From the NCBI RefSeq assembly GCF_002210435.1, contig NZ_MZMV01000065.1, positions 1-37,786 on the forward strand: a stretch of 37,786 nucleotides of DNA. The letters run 5' to 3'. This document shows, piece by piece, positions 1 to 7,870 of the stretch. The notes beneath the pieces were generated by a model. The model saw nothing but the letters and a program-made list of their open reading frames with translations. It did not search any database and was not told where the DNA came from. The position numbers and the translations under genes were made by a program. This stretch comes from Micromonospora wenchangensis (GTDB taxonomy: Bacteria > Actinomycetota > Actinomycetes > Mycobacteriales > Micromonosporaceae). Each line of letters starts with the position of its first letter. Positions within the stretch are counted from its first letter, which is position 1.

Positions 1-172
1 CCCGGCGGGCGTCCACCCGGGACCGCCGGGCGGTCGCCCGTCCGGACCCGGTCCGCCCAGGGTGGTCGGGCGGGGAAGCGGGACCGTCGTGCGGCACCGG
101 GGCGGACGGTACGCGGTGATCTACGATCCTGGATGGCGTCGACGAGGTGCCCGATCGTGGAGAGGCCGACGG
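1..172. other. Upstream non-coding stretch with possible promoter
   Basis: No convincing gene is seen here. An in-frame extension of the next gene back to 62 is possible but encodes an Arg/Gly-rich stretch unlike the family. A TANNNT-type hexamer (TACGAT) lies at 122-127, followed by a short palindrome ATCC-T-GGAT at about 127-135, which could be a -10 element with an overlapping operator for the hydrolase gene. No good -35 box is visible. Confidence 0.3.
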
Positions 173-1012
173 ATGAAGCTGATGCGGGTGGGCCCGGCCG
201 GCGCGGAGCGGCCGGTGCTGTACGCCGACGGTCGGCACCACGACCTGTCCGCGCTCACCCCCGACATCGACGGCGCGTTCTTCGCCTCCGGTGGCCCCGA
301 CCGGGTCCGGGCGGCCCGCGACCTGCCGGAGCTGGACGTCACCGGGCTGCGGGTCGGCCCCCCGGTGGCCCGCCCCGGCGTGGTGCTCTGCGTCGGGCAG
401 AACTACGCCGCGCACGCCGCCGAGTCAGGTGCCGCCCCGCCCGAGACCCCGATCGTCTTCTACAAGGCGCCCAACACCGTGGTCGGCCCGTACGACGACG
501 TGCTGGTGCCCCGGGGCGCCACCGCGACCGACTGGGAGGTGGAGCTGGCCGTGGTCATCGGCCGGCGGGCCCGCTACCTGGAGTCGCCCGCGCAGAGCCT
601 GGCCCACGTCGCCGGCTACCTGGTCGCCAACGACGTGTCCGAACGCGACTTCCAACTGCGCGACTCCGGTGGCCAGTGGTCCAAGGGGAAGTCCTGCGAG
701 ACGTTCCAGCCGCTCGGCCCGTGGCTGGTCACCCCGGACGAGATCCCCGACGTGCAGGACCTCGGGCTGCGTTCCTGGGTCAACGGCGAGCCCCGGCAGG
801 ACTCCCGCACCGCAGACATGATCTTCGACGTGGCGTACCTGATCTGGCACCTGTCGCAGTACACGGTCCTCGACCCGGGCGACGTGATCAACACCGGCAC
901 GCCCGAGGGGGTGGCCCTGTCCGGCCGGTTCCCCTACCTGCGCCCCGGTGACGTGGTGGAGGTCGAGGTCGACGGTCTGGGCCGGCAGCGGGTCACCATG
1001 GCGGCGGCCTGA
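173..1012 (+). CDS. Fumarylacetoacetate hydrolase-family protein, probable 2,4-diketo-3-deoxy-L-fuconate/rhamnonate hydrolase
   Basis: This 279-residue protein has the fold of FAH/FAHD1 acylpyruvate hydrolases. The metal-binding acidic residues are E122, E124 (in DWEVEL) and D154 (in NDVSERDFQ). The stretch GGQWSKGK at 167-174, followed by SCETFQPLGPW, and the PGDVINTGTPEGV motif near the C-terminus match the subgroup that splits 2,4-diketo-3-deoxy-L-sugar acids into pyruvate and L-lactate. Start ATG 173 is chosen because GGAGAGG lies 7 bases upstream and homology begins there. The convergent dehydrogenase could make its substrate, and the LutABC operon just beyond could consume the lactate. 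That pathway assignment is inferred from family resemblance and context. A general acylpyruvase role cannot be excluded. Confidence 0.85.
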   Translation: MKLMRVGPAGAERPVLYADGRHHDLSALTPDIDGAFFASGGPDRVRAARDLPELDVTGLRVGPPVARPGVVLCVGQNYAAHAAESGAAPPETPIVFYKAPNTVVGPYDDVLVPRGATATDWEVELAVVIGRRARYLESPAQSLAHVAGYLVANDVSERDFQLRDSGGQWSKGKSCETFQPLGPWLVTPDEIPDVQDLGLRSWVNGEPRQDSRTADMIFDVAYLIWHLSQYTVLDPGDVINTGTPEGVALSGRFPYLRPGDVVEVEVDGLGRQRVTMAAA

Positions 1013-1055
1013 CCGGCGGGGGCGAACAGCCGGGTCGGCAATGGGCCGGCGGGGG

Positions 1056-1074
1056 CCGGGGGCCGCAGCCCCGG
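1056..1074. terminator. Candidate hairpin between convergent genes
   Basis: CCGGGG (1056-1061) pairs with CCCCGG (1069-1074) around a 7-base loop in the 63-bp gap between the convergent hydrolase and dehydrogenase genes. The stem is short and has no U-tract, so it is only a weak bidirectional terminator candidate. Confidence 0.35.
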
Positions 1075-1075
1075 G

Positions 1076-1813
1076 TCAGCGGACCAGCCGCAGGCCGGAC
1101 ATGCCGCCGTCGACGGCCAGCGCGGTGCCGGTGGTCGCCCCGGAGACCGGGGACGCCAGGAACGCCACCGCCTGGGCGACCTCGTCGGCGGTGACCAGCC
1201 GGCCGGTGGGCTGCCGGGCGGCCAGCCGGCGCTTCTCCGTGGCCGGGTCCTGCGCTCCGGCGAGCAGCCGGGCCACCCACGGGGTGTCCACCGTTCCCGG
1301 CGCCACCGTGCACACCCGGATGCCGTCGCCCACCAGGTCGGCGGCCATCGCCAGGCTGAGCGCGTGCACCGCGCCCTTGGTGGCCGAGTAGACGGCCCGG
1401 TCGACCAGGCCCGCCGTCGCGGCGATCGAGGTGATGCTGACGATGGCGGCGCTGGTGGAGCGGCGCAGGTGCGGCAGGGCCGCCCGGCAGGCGCGGGCCA
1501 CCCCGACGACGTTGACGTCCAGACACCTGTGCCACTCGGCGTCGTCGGCGGCCTCCACCGCACCCACCGCGCTGACCGCCGCGCAGTTCACCAGCACGTC
1601 GAGACCGCCCAGGGTCGCCGCGACCCGGTCCATGGTCTGCTCCAGCGGGGCGGTGACGTCGGCGGTGAGCCGCAGGTGCGCCCCGCCGGCACCGGGCTCG
1701 CGGTCGAGCACGGCGACCCGCGCCCCGCGTACGGCCAGCAGGTCGGCGACCGCCGCGCCGATGCCCGAGCCACCCCCGGTCACGGCGGCCACCAGGCCCT
1801 GGAAATCCGTCAT
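1076..1813 (-). CDS. SDR-family oxidoreductase, probable 2-keto-3-deoxy-L-fuconate dehydrogenase
   Basis: This 245-residue classical short-chain dehydrogenase has the cofactor motif TGGGSGIG at 12-19, an NCAA version of the NAG motif near 76, catalytic S129, Y142 and K146 (YSATK), and the APGTVDTP segment after the active site. The stretch RQPTGRLVTADEVA is typical of the 2-keto-3-deoxy-L-fuconate dehydrogenase/BDH2 group of NAD-dependent SDRs. Start ATG 1813 has GAGGTG upstream. It converges on the hydrolase gene and is divergent from lutA. In the proposed pathway it oxidises 2-keto-3-deoxy-L-fuconate (or -rhamnonate) to the 2,4-diketo acid used by the hydrolase. Substrate is inferred. SDR membership is certain. 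Confidence 0.85.
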   Translation of the reverse strand: MTDFQGLVAAVTGGGSGIGAAVADLLAVRGARVAVLDREPGAGGAHLRLTADVTAPLEQTMDRVAATLGGLDVLVNCAAVSAVGAVEAADDAEWHRCLDVNVVGVARACRAALPHLRRSTSAAIVSITSIAATAGLVDRAVYSATKGAVHALSLAMAADLVGDGIRVCTVAPGTVDTPWVARLLAGAQDPATEKRRLAARQPTGRLVTADEVAQAVAFLASPVSGATTGTALAVDGGMSGLRLVR

Positions 1814-2056
1814 CTCGGCACCTCGTCGACGGGCGGTGGAGGCCGGGGGACGCCCACCCGCGCCCGACGCCCACCGGGCCGGCACGCCGCGACGGCCGAC
1901 GGGCCGCCGGCCCGCCCCGCCGGTGCGCAGGATGTCGCACCCCGCGCCGACTGCATAGATCATATAGAATCCGTCAATCACGTCCCGGCCGTGCGAGTGG
2001 GCTGCCAGGGGGCGTGGCGAGGGGGGCGTGGCGAGGGAGCAGGGCGAGGGGGCACG
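1814..2056. promoter_or_regulatory. Divergent promoter/operator region between SDR gene and lutA
   Basis: This 243-bp spacer separates divergent genes. It contains an AT-rich island at about 1951-1980, striking in this GC-rich DNA. Within it ATAGA occurs twice 9 bases apart (1955-1959 and 1964-1968). A TAGAAT hexamer (1965-1970) could be a plus-strand -10, TATGAT (1964-1959) a minus-strand -10, and TTGACG (1977-1972) lies on the minus strand. Overlapping opposed -10 boxes suggest one regulator binds here to control both directions. The regulator is not in the window. Confidence 0.5.
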
Positions 2057-2743
2057 GTGCGTATCGCGTTGTTCGTCACCTGCCTCAACGACGCGTTCTT
2101 CCCCCGGGTCGGCATCGCCACCGTGACCCTGCTGGAGCGGCTCGGCCACACCGTCACCTTCCCCGCCGGGCAGAGCTGCTGCGGCCAGCTGCACGCCAAC
2201 ACCGGCCACCGGGCCCCGGCCCGGGACCTGGAACGACACACCGAGGCGGCGTTCGCCGGCCACGACGTCGTCGTCTCGCCGTCCGGCTCCTGCGTGGCCC
2301 ACCTGCGGGCGCACACCCGGCTGCCGGTGCACGAGCTGTCCGAGCTGCTGGTGGACGTGCTCCGCGTGACCGACGTGGGGGCCCGGTTCCCGTACCGGGT
2401 CACCTACCACCCGACCTGCCACGGGCTGCGGATGCTGCGGTTGGGCGACCGGCCGCTGCGGCTGCTCGCCGCCGTGCGTGACCTGGAACTGCTGCCGCTG
2501 CCCGAGCCGGAGCAGTGCTGCGGCTTCGGCGGCACCTTCGCGCTGAAGAACGCCGCCGTCTCCGGGGCGATGCTCGCCGACAAGTGCGCGCACGCGGTCG
2601 CCACCGGCGCCGACTACCTGGCCGCCGCCGACAGCTCGTGCCTGGCCCACATCGGCGGTGGCCTGGCCCGCCGACCCGACGCCCCGCGACCCGTCCACTA
2701 CGCCGAGATCCTCGCCGCCACCGGCCCCGGGGCGACCGGATGA
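2057..2743 (+). CDS. lutA: LutA-like (Fe-S)-binding protein of L-lactate oxidation complex
   Basis: This 228-residue protein has the two cysteine-rich CCG-type motifs of LutA/YkgE and heterodisulfide-reductase-like subunits: CCG at 41-43 (SCCGQLHANTGH) and CCG at 154-156 (CCGFGGTFALKN), plus PTCHGLR near 116. Its length is close to B. subtilis LutA. GTG 2057 is taken as start because homology begins at VRIALFVTC and a GA/G-rich Shine-Dalgarno stretch precedes it. It is the first gene of a lutABC operon and overlaps lutB by 4 bases (ATGA). LutABC together oxidise L-lactate to pyruvate in the cytoplasm. Here the lactate may come from the neighbouring diketo-acid hydrolase. Confidence 0.9.
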   Translation: MRIALFVTCLNDAFFPRVGIATVTLLERLGHTVTFPAGQSCCGQLHANTGHRAPARDLERHTEAAFAGHDVVVSPSGSCVAHLRAHTRLPVHELSELLVDVLRVTDVGARFPYRVTYHPTCHGLRMLRLGDRPLRLLAAVRDLELLPLPEPEQCCGFGGTFALKNAAVSGAMLADKCAHAVATGADYLAAADSSCLAHIGGGLARRPDAPRPVHYAEILAATGPGATG

Positions 2744-4182
2744 CGCCCCCGCCCGGCCGGCACCTGCCCATCGTGGCGGCCACCCCGTTCCCCCGGGCGG
2801 CGGCCGGCGCGCTGCGCGACACCCAGCTCCGGGCCACCCTGGGCCGGGCCACCCGCACCATCCGGGACAAGCGGGCCGCCGTGGTGGCCGAGGTGCCCGA
2901 CTGGGAACGGCTGCGCGAGCGGGCCGCCCGGGTCAAGGAAGACGTCATCGACCGGCTGCCCGAGCTGGTGGACCAGTTCGCGCGGGCGGCCACCGCCGCC
3001 GGGGCGAGCGTGCACCACGCCGCGGACGCCGCCGCCGCCAACGCGCTGGTCACCGAGCTGGTCCGGGCGCGGGGCGTCGACCGGGTGGTGAAGGTCAAGT
3101 CGATGGCGACCCAGGAGATCGGCCTCAACGAGGCGCTCGCCGCGGCGGGTGTCACGGCGGTGGAGACCGACCTGGCCGAACTGATCGTGCAGCTCGCCGA
3201 CGACACCCCGTCGCACATCCTGGTGCCGGCGATCCACTACCACCGGGGGCAGATCCGCGAGCTGTTCGCCCGCCGGATGCCCGGCTTCAGCGCCGACTCG
3301 GACGACCCGGCGGTGCTGGCCGGCGCCGCCCGGGAGTACCTGCGGCGGACGTTCCTGTCGGCCCGGGTCGCCGTCTGCGGGGCCAACTTCGCGGTGGCGG
3401 AGACCGGCTCCCTGGTGGTCGTCGAGTCCGAGGGCAACGGGCGGATGTGCCTGACCCTGCCGGACACCCTGATCGCCGTGGTCGGGGTCGAGAAGCTGCT
3501 GCCCCGGTTCACCGACCTCGGTGACTTCCTGCGGTTGCTGCCGCGCTCGTCGACCGGCGAACGGATGAACCCGTACACCTCGATCGTCACCGGGGTGACC
3601 CCAGGCGACGGGCCGCGCCGGCTGCACGTCGTGCTGCTGGACAACGGTCGCCGCCGGATCGCGGCGGACCCGGTGGGGCGGGCGGCGTTACGCTGCATCC
3701 GCTGCTCGGCCTGCCTGAACGTGTGCCCGGTGTACGAGCGGGTCGGCGGCCACGCCTACGGCTCGGTCTATCCCGGACCGATCGGCGCGATCCTGTCGCC
3801 CCAGCTCACCGGGCAGGACGCCGGCCACAACGCGACCCTGCCGTACGCCTCGACGCTCTGCGGAGCCTGCTACGACGTCTGCCCCGTCAAGATCGACATT
3901 CCGGCGATCCTGGTGCACCTGCGTCAGACGGGGCCGAAGCCGGCAGCCGAACGCGCGGCGATGGCGTGGCTCGCCTGGACGATGCGCGACCGCCGGCGGT
4001 GGCGGGCGGCGCTGCGCACGGCCCGCTCCGGCGGCCGGCCGCTGCGGGTGCTGACCCGGCGGCACGGCGGGCGGCTGCGCCGGGCACCGTGGCCGCTGTC
4101 GGCCTGGACGGCGCACCGCGACGCCCCGCTGCCGGCCGGGGAGTCCTTCCGCGACTGGTGGCGTCGGACCCATGACCGCTGA
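2740..4182 (+). CDS. lutB: LutB-like iron-sulfur lactate utilization protein
   Basis: This 480-residue protein matches LutB/YkgF. The N-terminal two-thirds is an LUD domain (VKVKSMATQEIGLNEAL; FAVAETGSLVV). Two ferredoxin-type cysteine clusters follow: C319, C322, C325, C329 in CIRCSACLNVCP, and C374, C377, C381 in CGACYDVCP. The C-terminal tail is basic and Arg/Trp-rich. Start ATG 2740 overlaps the lutA stop. It is expected to carry electrons between subunits of the L-lactate dehydrogenase complex. Length and domain order are normal for the family. Confidence 0.93.
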   Translation: MTPPPGRHLPIVAATPFPRAAAGALRDTQLRATLGRATRTIRDKRAAVVAEVPDWERLRERAARVKEDVIDRLPELVDQFARAATAAGASVHHAADAAAANALVTELVRARGVDRVVKVKSMATQEIGLNEALAAAGVTAVETDLAELIVQLADDTPSHILVPAIHYHRGQIRELFARRMPGFSADSDDPAVLAGAAREYLRRTFLSARVAVCGANFAVAETGSLVVVESEGNGRMCLTLPDTLIAVVGVEKLLPRFTDLGDFLRLLPRSSTGERMNPYTSIVTGVTPGDGPRRLHVVLLDNGRRRIAADPVGRAALRCIRCSACLNVCPVYERVGGHAYGSVYPGPIGAILSPQLTGQDAGHNATLPYASTLCGACYDVCPVKIDIPAILVHLRQTGPKPAAERAAMAWLAWTMRDRRRWRAALRTARSGGRPLRVLTRRHGGRLRRAPWPLSAWTAHRDAPLPAGESFRDWWRRTHDR

Positions 4183-4693
4183 GCTGAGCGCGCTCTTCGC
4201 CGCCCGCGCCGGTGACTACCGCGCCGGGGTGCACCCCTGCACCCCGGCGGAGCTGCCCGACCTGCTCGCCACCCTGCTCGCCGGGGCCACCGCCGTGGTG
4301 CTGCCGGCCGGGACGCCGCCGCAGTGGACCGCCCGGCTGGGCCCGCCCACGCTGCCCGGTGACACGCTCACCGCCACCGAACTGGACGCGCCCGGCCTGG
4401 CCGTGCTCACCGGCTGCGCCCTCGCCGTCGCCGAGACCGGCACCCTGGTCCTCGACGGGGGCCCGGCGCAGGGCCGCCGGCTGCTCACCCTGGTCCCCGA
4501 CCACCACGTCTGCGTGGTCCGGGCCGCGCAGATCGTGGCCGACGTGCCCGACCTGGTCCGCGCCCTGCCCGACCCGACCCGCCCCGTCACGATGATCTCC
4601 GGGCCCTCCGCGACCAGCGACATCGAGCTGAGCCGGGTGGAGGGCGTGCACGGCCCGCGCCGCCTCGACATCGTCTGCCTGCCACCGGCGTAG
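4172..4693 (+). CDS. lutC: LutC-like LUD-domain protein
   Basis: This 173-residue LUD-domain protein has the paired family signatures LAVAETGTLVLD and GPSATSDIELSRVEGVHGP, identifying LutC/YkgG. It is shorter than B. subtilis LutC (about 240 residues), and the missing part is N-terminal. It overlaps lutB by 11 bases, so the three genes are almost certainly co-translated. LutC is the third component of the L-lactate oxidising complex. Its exact biochemical role is less clear than that of the Fe-S subunits. Confidence 0.9.
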   Translation: MTAELSALFAARAGDYRAGVHPCTPAELPDLLATLLAGATAVVLPAGTPPQWTARLGPPTLPGDTLTATELDAPGLAVLTGCALAVAETGTLVLDGGPAQGRRLLTLVPDHHVCVVRAAQIVADVPDLVRALPDPTRPVTMISGPSATSDIELSRVEGVHGPRRLDIVCLPPA

Positions 4694-4733
4694 CCGGCCC
4701 ACCCGTCGTTCCGGTCGGCGTGCGCGCCCCGGC

Positions 4734-4746
4734 TACCCTCGCCGCC
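4734..4746 (+). promoter_or_regulatory. Likely -10 element for a leaderless transcript
   Basis: TACCCT at 4734-4739 fits the actinobacterial TANNNT -10 consensus and ends 7 bases before GTG 4747. No Shine-Dalgarno sequence is present. This is the usual spacing for leaderless mRNAs in actinobacteria. No good -35 box is seen. Confidence 0.5.
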
Positions 4747-6330
4747 GTGGACGCTGTGGAGATCGAAGCACCCGTGGTCGCCGTCACCGTGTATCCGGAC
4801 CGGGCCCGGGTCACCCGCCGGGCGAGCATCCGGCTGGCCGCCGGTGAGCACCGGCTCCGGATCGCCCCGCTGCCGTTGCGGCTGCGCCGGGACTCGCTGC
4901 GAACCGGGGGCGGGGGCGCGGCCACCGTCCTCGGCGTGGAGGTGAGCACCTGGCGGCAGGCCCGCAGCACCGACGCCCAGGTCGACGCGCTCACCCGGCG
5001 GGCCCGGGAACTGGCCGACGAACTCGCCGAGATCGACGACGCCGCCGAGGTCGAAACGCAACGGCAACAGTTCCTCACCCGGCTGGCCAACCGGGCCGGC
5101 GGCACGTACGCCCGCACGTTGGCCGCCGGTGACGCCGCCCCGGCCGACGTGACGTCCTTCGCCGACGCGGTCGCCGCCCAGCTCACCGACTCCCACCGCC
5201 GCCGACGCGGGTTGGCCCGGCGACGCGCCGACCTGACGGAGGAACTGTCGGCCGTGCAGCGGCAGGTGGCCGACGCGGGCGGCAAACGGGCACCCGACCG
5301 GCTGGCCGCCGACGTGACGGTCGCCGTGGACGCCGAGGACACCACCGTGGACCTGGAGCTGACCTACCTGGTCGACGGGGCCCGCTGGCAGTCCTCGTAC
5401 GACCTGCGGCTGGTCGGGGACGCCATGACGGTCACCTGGTCCGCCCTGGTCACCCAGGACACCGGCGAGGACTGGCCGGAGTGCGCGCTGCAGCTCTCCA
5501 CCGCCCGCCCGGCGGCGGCCGCCGGCGTACCGGAGTTGTCGCCCTGGTACCTCGACCGGGTCCGGCCGGTGCCGGTGGCGCGGGCGGCGGCGAGCTTCGG
5601 TGCGCCGCCACCGCCCGCGCCCGGCGTGGCCCCGGCCGGCGGCGGTGGGGCGGCCCGTGCTGGTGAGCCGCGCCCGTTGGTGCGCGACAGCGTCGCCGAG
5701 GTCGAGCAGGGTGTCACCGCCGCGACCTACCGGCCGGCCCGCCCGGTGGCGGTGCCCGCCGACGGCAGCGCCTACCGGGCCGTCATCGCCGTGCTGGACC
5801 TGCCGGTCCGCCTCGACCACGTGACCGTGCCGCTGCGGGCCGCCGAGGCGCACCTGCGGGCGACGGTCCGCAACACCTCCACGCACACCCTGCTGCCCGG
5901 CCCGGCGGCGGTGTTCCACGACGCCGACTTCGTCGCCACCACCAAGCTGCCGACCTGGGCGCCCGGCGAGGAGACCGAGGTGGCGCTCGGGGTGGACGAC
6001 CGGGTCCGGGTGGAACGCGAGCTGACCCGGCGCTCCGACACCCGGGCCGCGCTCGGCTCCACCCGGCGGCGGGACGTGGAGTACCGGATCAGCGTGGCCA
6101 ACCACACCCCCCGGCCGGCGACGGTGGAGGTCCGCGACCAGCTACCGGTCTCCCGCGACGAGGCGGTGACCGTCCGGGAGGCCACCGTCGTCCCGCCGCC
6201 GGACGAGCGCACCGAGCTGGGCGAGCTGACCTGGCGGCTGCGGCTCGGGCCGGGGGAGGGCGGCGACATCACCCTCGGGTTCCGGGTCGAGCTCGGCAAG
6301 GGCGTCGAGCTGGCCGGCTGGCGGGAGTGA
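4747..6330 (+). CDS. DUF4139/MuiA-like (mucoidy inhibitor A family) protein
   Basis: This protein is about 527 residues. The N-terminus (EAPVVAVTVYPDRARVTRR) matches the DUF4140 start of MuiA-family proteins. A charged helical stretch that may form a coiled coil covers about residues 65-110. The DUF4139 beta-rich region follows, with LELTYLVDGARWQSSYDLR, WPECALQLSTARP and the C-terminal HTPRPATVEVRDQLPVS. A Pro/Gly/Ala-rich insert lies near 280-310. No signal peptide is visible. GTG 4747 is preferred because of the TANNNT box 7 bases upstream; GTG 4756 is an alternative. The biochemical function of the family is unknown. Its position beside a polysaccharide operon recalls the 'mucoidy' name, but that may be coincidence. 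Confidence 0.8.
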   Translation: MDAVEIEAPVVAVTVYPDRARVTRRASIRLAAGEHRLRIAPLPLRLRRDSLRTGGGGAATVLGVEVSTWRQARSTDAQVDALTRRARELADELAEIDDAAEVETQRQQFLTRLANRAGGTYARTLAAGDAAPADVTSFADAVAAQLTDSHRRRRGLARRRADLTEELSAVQRQVADAGGKRAPDRLAADVTVAVDAEDTTVDLELTYLVDGARWQSSYDLRLVGDAMTVTWSALVTQDTGEDWPECALQLSTARPAAAAGVPELSPWYLDRVRPVPVARAAASFGAPPPPAPGVAPAGGGGAARAGEPRPLVRDSVAEVEQGVTAATYRPARPVAVPADGSAYRAVIAVLDLPVRLDHVTVPLRAAEAHLRATVRNTSTHTLLPGPAAVFHDADFVATTKLPTWAPGEETEVALGVDDRVRVERELTRRSDTRAALGSTRRRDVEYRISVANHTPRPATVEVRDQLPVSRDEAVTVREATVVPPPDERTELGELTWRLRLGPGEGGDITLGFRVELGKGVELAGWRE

Positions 6331-6355
6331 CCGCCGTTCACCCGGCGGTGGTCAC
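6327..6355. terminator. Bidirectional hairpin between convergent genes
   Basis: GTGACCGCCG (6327-6336) pairs with CGGTGGTCAC (6346-6355) with one G-U wobble and a 9-base loop. The stem overlaps the MuiA-like stop codon (6328-6330) and extends into the end of the convergent deacetylase gene, so it can serve both transcripts. There is no U-tract, as is common in actinomycetes. Confidence 0.6.
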
Positions 6356-7870
6356 CGCCAGGCGGGCGACCGACGGGTGGGCGTCTCCCTCGGTGTCGTC
6401 GATCGCCACGGCCAACCCGCCGGTGGCCCCCGGCCCGGTGGGGGTGGACACCCGCAGGGCCGGGCCGCCGTCGACCCGGGCCACCGTCACGCCGTCGCGC
6501 ACGGTGACCGTGACCCGGTGGGTGGCGGCCGGGTCCACGGCGGCCTCGGCGACCACCCGTCCGGCGCGCAGCACCGCCACCCGGCCGTGGGTCACCCGGA
6601 CCGAGACGGTGGCGTCGCCGTTCACCCCGACCAGCAGGGTCACCGTGCCGCCGTCGGTGCGCAGACCGCGCACCGTGGCGTCGGCGGTGTAGCCGGTCCA
6701 GTCGGCGCTGGCGTACGCGAGCAGGGCGCCGTAGGCACGGCGTGGGCTGTCGGCGGGGAACCGGCCACCGGTCAGCGGGGACAGCTCGGTCATCGGCTCG
6801 CCGTGCTGGTCCCGCCAGTCCCAGGCGCGGGCGAACGGGTCGGCCACCACGGCGGGCAGGGCGGTGCGTTCGACGACCGCGCTGACCAGTTCGGCGGCGC
6901 TGGTCCGGGCGTACACCTCGGCCCGCTCGACCTGCCCGTCGGCCGCCGACCGGCGGCTGCTCGGTTGCGGGGCGAGCGACTTGTTGGTCAGCGCGGCGAC
7001 GAACCGCGCGGCGATCAGGTCGCGGCTGAACGCGGCCGCCTCCGGGTCGGTCGTCGCGTCGCCGATCTCGGAGAACGGGTACGCGAACAACTGCGGGCGG
7101 GGCAGCCGGTGGGCGGTGAACGCGGCGAACATCGCGTCGAGGTCGGCGGTCAACCGCTGCCGGTAGGCGGCCAGGCTCTCCTGCGCGCCGGTGTCCGGCT
7201 CCCACCGCCTGTGGGTCAGCGGGGAGCCGAGCCGCCCCGGCGCGGTCTGCACCCGGGTGTGCAGGTCGTGCGTGTGCGCCTGGAAGTCCCACCGGCCGGA
7301 GCGGCTCATCCGGTCGATCTCCGCCCAGCTCAGGTAGTACGGCCGGTGGGTGCCCACCTGCCCGGTGATCAGGTAGGAGGCGGCCACCATCCGGTGCCGT
7401 TCCAGGATCGGGTCGGCGTACGACCACAGCCCCCGGGTGCCGTCGTCGAAGGTGAGATAGACCGACCGGGCGGGCACCTCGCCGCCGCGCAGGTAGTCGA
7501 CGTACTGGGCCGAGGAGATCGTCCGGTAGCCGGCGGTGCGCAGCGCGGTGAGCTGGGCGTCGAACGCCTCCGGGGTGACCACGTAGTGCTCCCGGCCGGT
7601 CGGCTCGGTCGCCGCCGGGTCGTCGCCGTGCGGCCGGATGTCGTGGTACGCGACCACCACCGGCGCGGCCCGGTCCGGTAGCCGCCCGGCCGTCTCGGTG
7701 AAGCGGCGCAGGTCGGCCGGGTCGACCCGGGTGACCGGGGTGTCGTGCTGCCCGCTGACGTGGCGGCGCAGGTCGTCGAGGTACCAGGACACCCCGAACG
7801 GCGTCGCCACCACCAGCAGGGTGCCCAGCGACAGCAGCCCGCCGAGCGCGCGTGGCCAGAGCCGGCTCAC
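6338..7870 (-). CDS. PgaB/CE4-like polysaccharide deacetylase with C-terminal beta domain
   Basis: This 510-residue protein has an N-terminal membrane anchor (about 8-30), so the enzyme should face outside. The NodB/CE4 catalytic motifs are present: YHD at 75-77, TFDDG at 140-144, HTHDLH at 199-204 and FAYPFSEIG further on. This arrangement resembles PgaB/IcaB N-deacetylases of poly-N-acetylglucosamine. Residues from about 385 to 510 form alternating beta-strand-like segments suggestive of a LamG or carbohydrate-binding beta-sandwich, unlike the C-terminal hydrolase domain of E. coli PgaB. Start GTG 7870 overlaps the preceding small gene by 4 bases. It is the last gene of the exopolysaccharide operon and probably trims acetyl groups from the polymer made by the upstream synthase. 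The substrate is inferred. Confidence 0.85.
   Translation of the reverse strand: MSRLWPRALGGLLSLGTLLVVATPFGVSWYLDDLRRHVSGQHDTPVTRVDPADLRRFTETAGRLPDRAAPVVVAYHDIRPHGDDPAATEPTGREHYVVTPEAFDAQLTALRTAGYRTISSAQYVDYLRGGEVPARSVYLTFDDGTRGLWSYADPILERHRMVAASYLITGQVGTHRPYYLSWAEIDRMSRSGRWDFQAHTHDLHTRVQTAPGRLGSPLTHRRWEPDTGAQESLAAYRQRLTADLDAMFAAFTAHRLPRPQLFAYPFSEIGDATTDPEAAAFSRDLIAARFVAALTNKSLAPQPSSRRSAADGQVERAEVYARTSAAELVSAVVERTALPAVVADPFARAWDWRDQHGEPMTELSPLTGGRFPADSPRRAYGALLAYASADWTGYTADATVRGLRTDGGTVTLLVGVNGDATVSVRVTHGRVAVLRAGRVVAEAAVDPAATHRVTVTVRDGVTVARVDGGPALRVSTPTGPGATGGLAVAIDDTEGDAHPSVARLAVTTAG

Noticed and set aside
1814..2698. Extension of the SDR frame through lutA to 2698 on the minus strand
   Set aside because: The added 295 residues are antisense to lutA and unlike any SDR; ATG 1813 has a good ribosome site.
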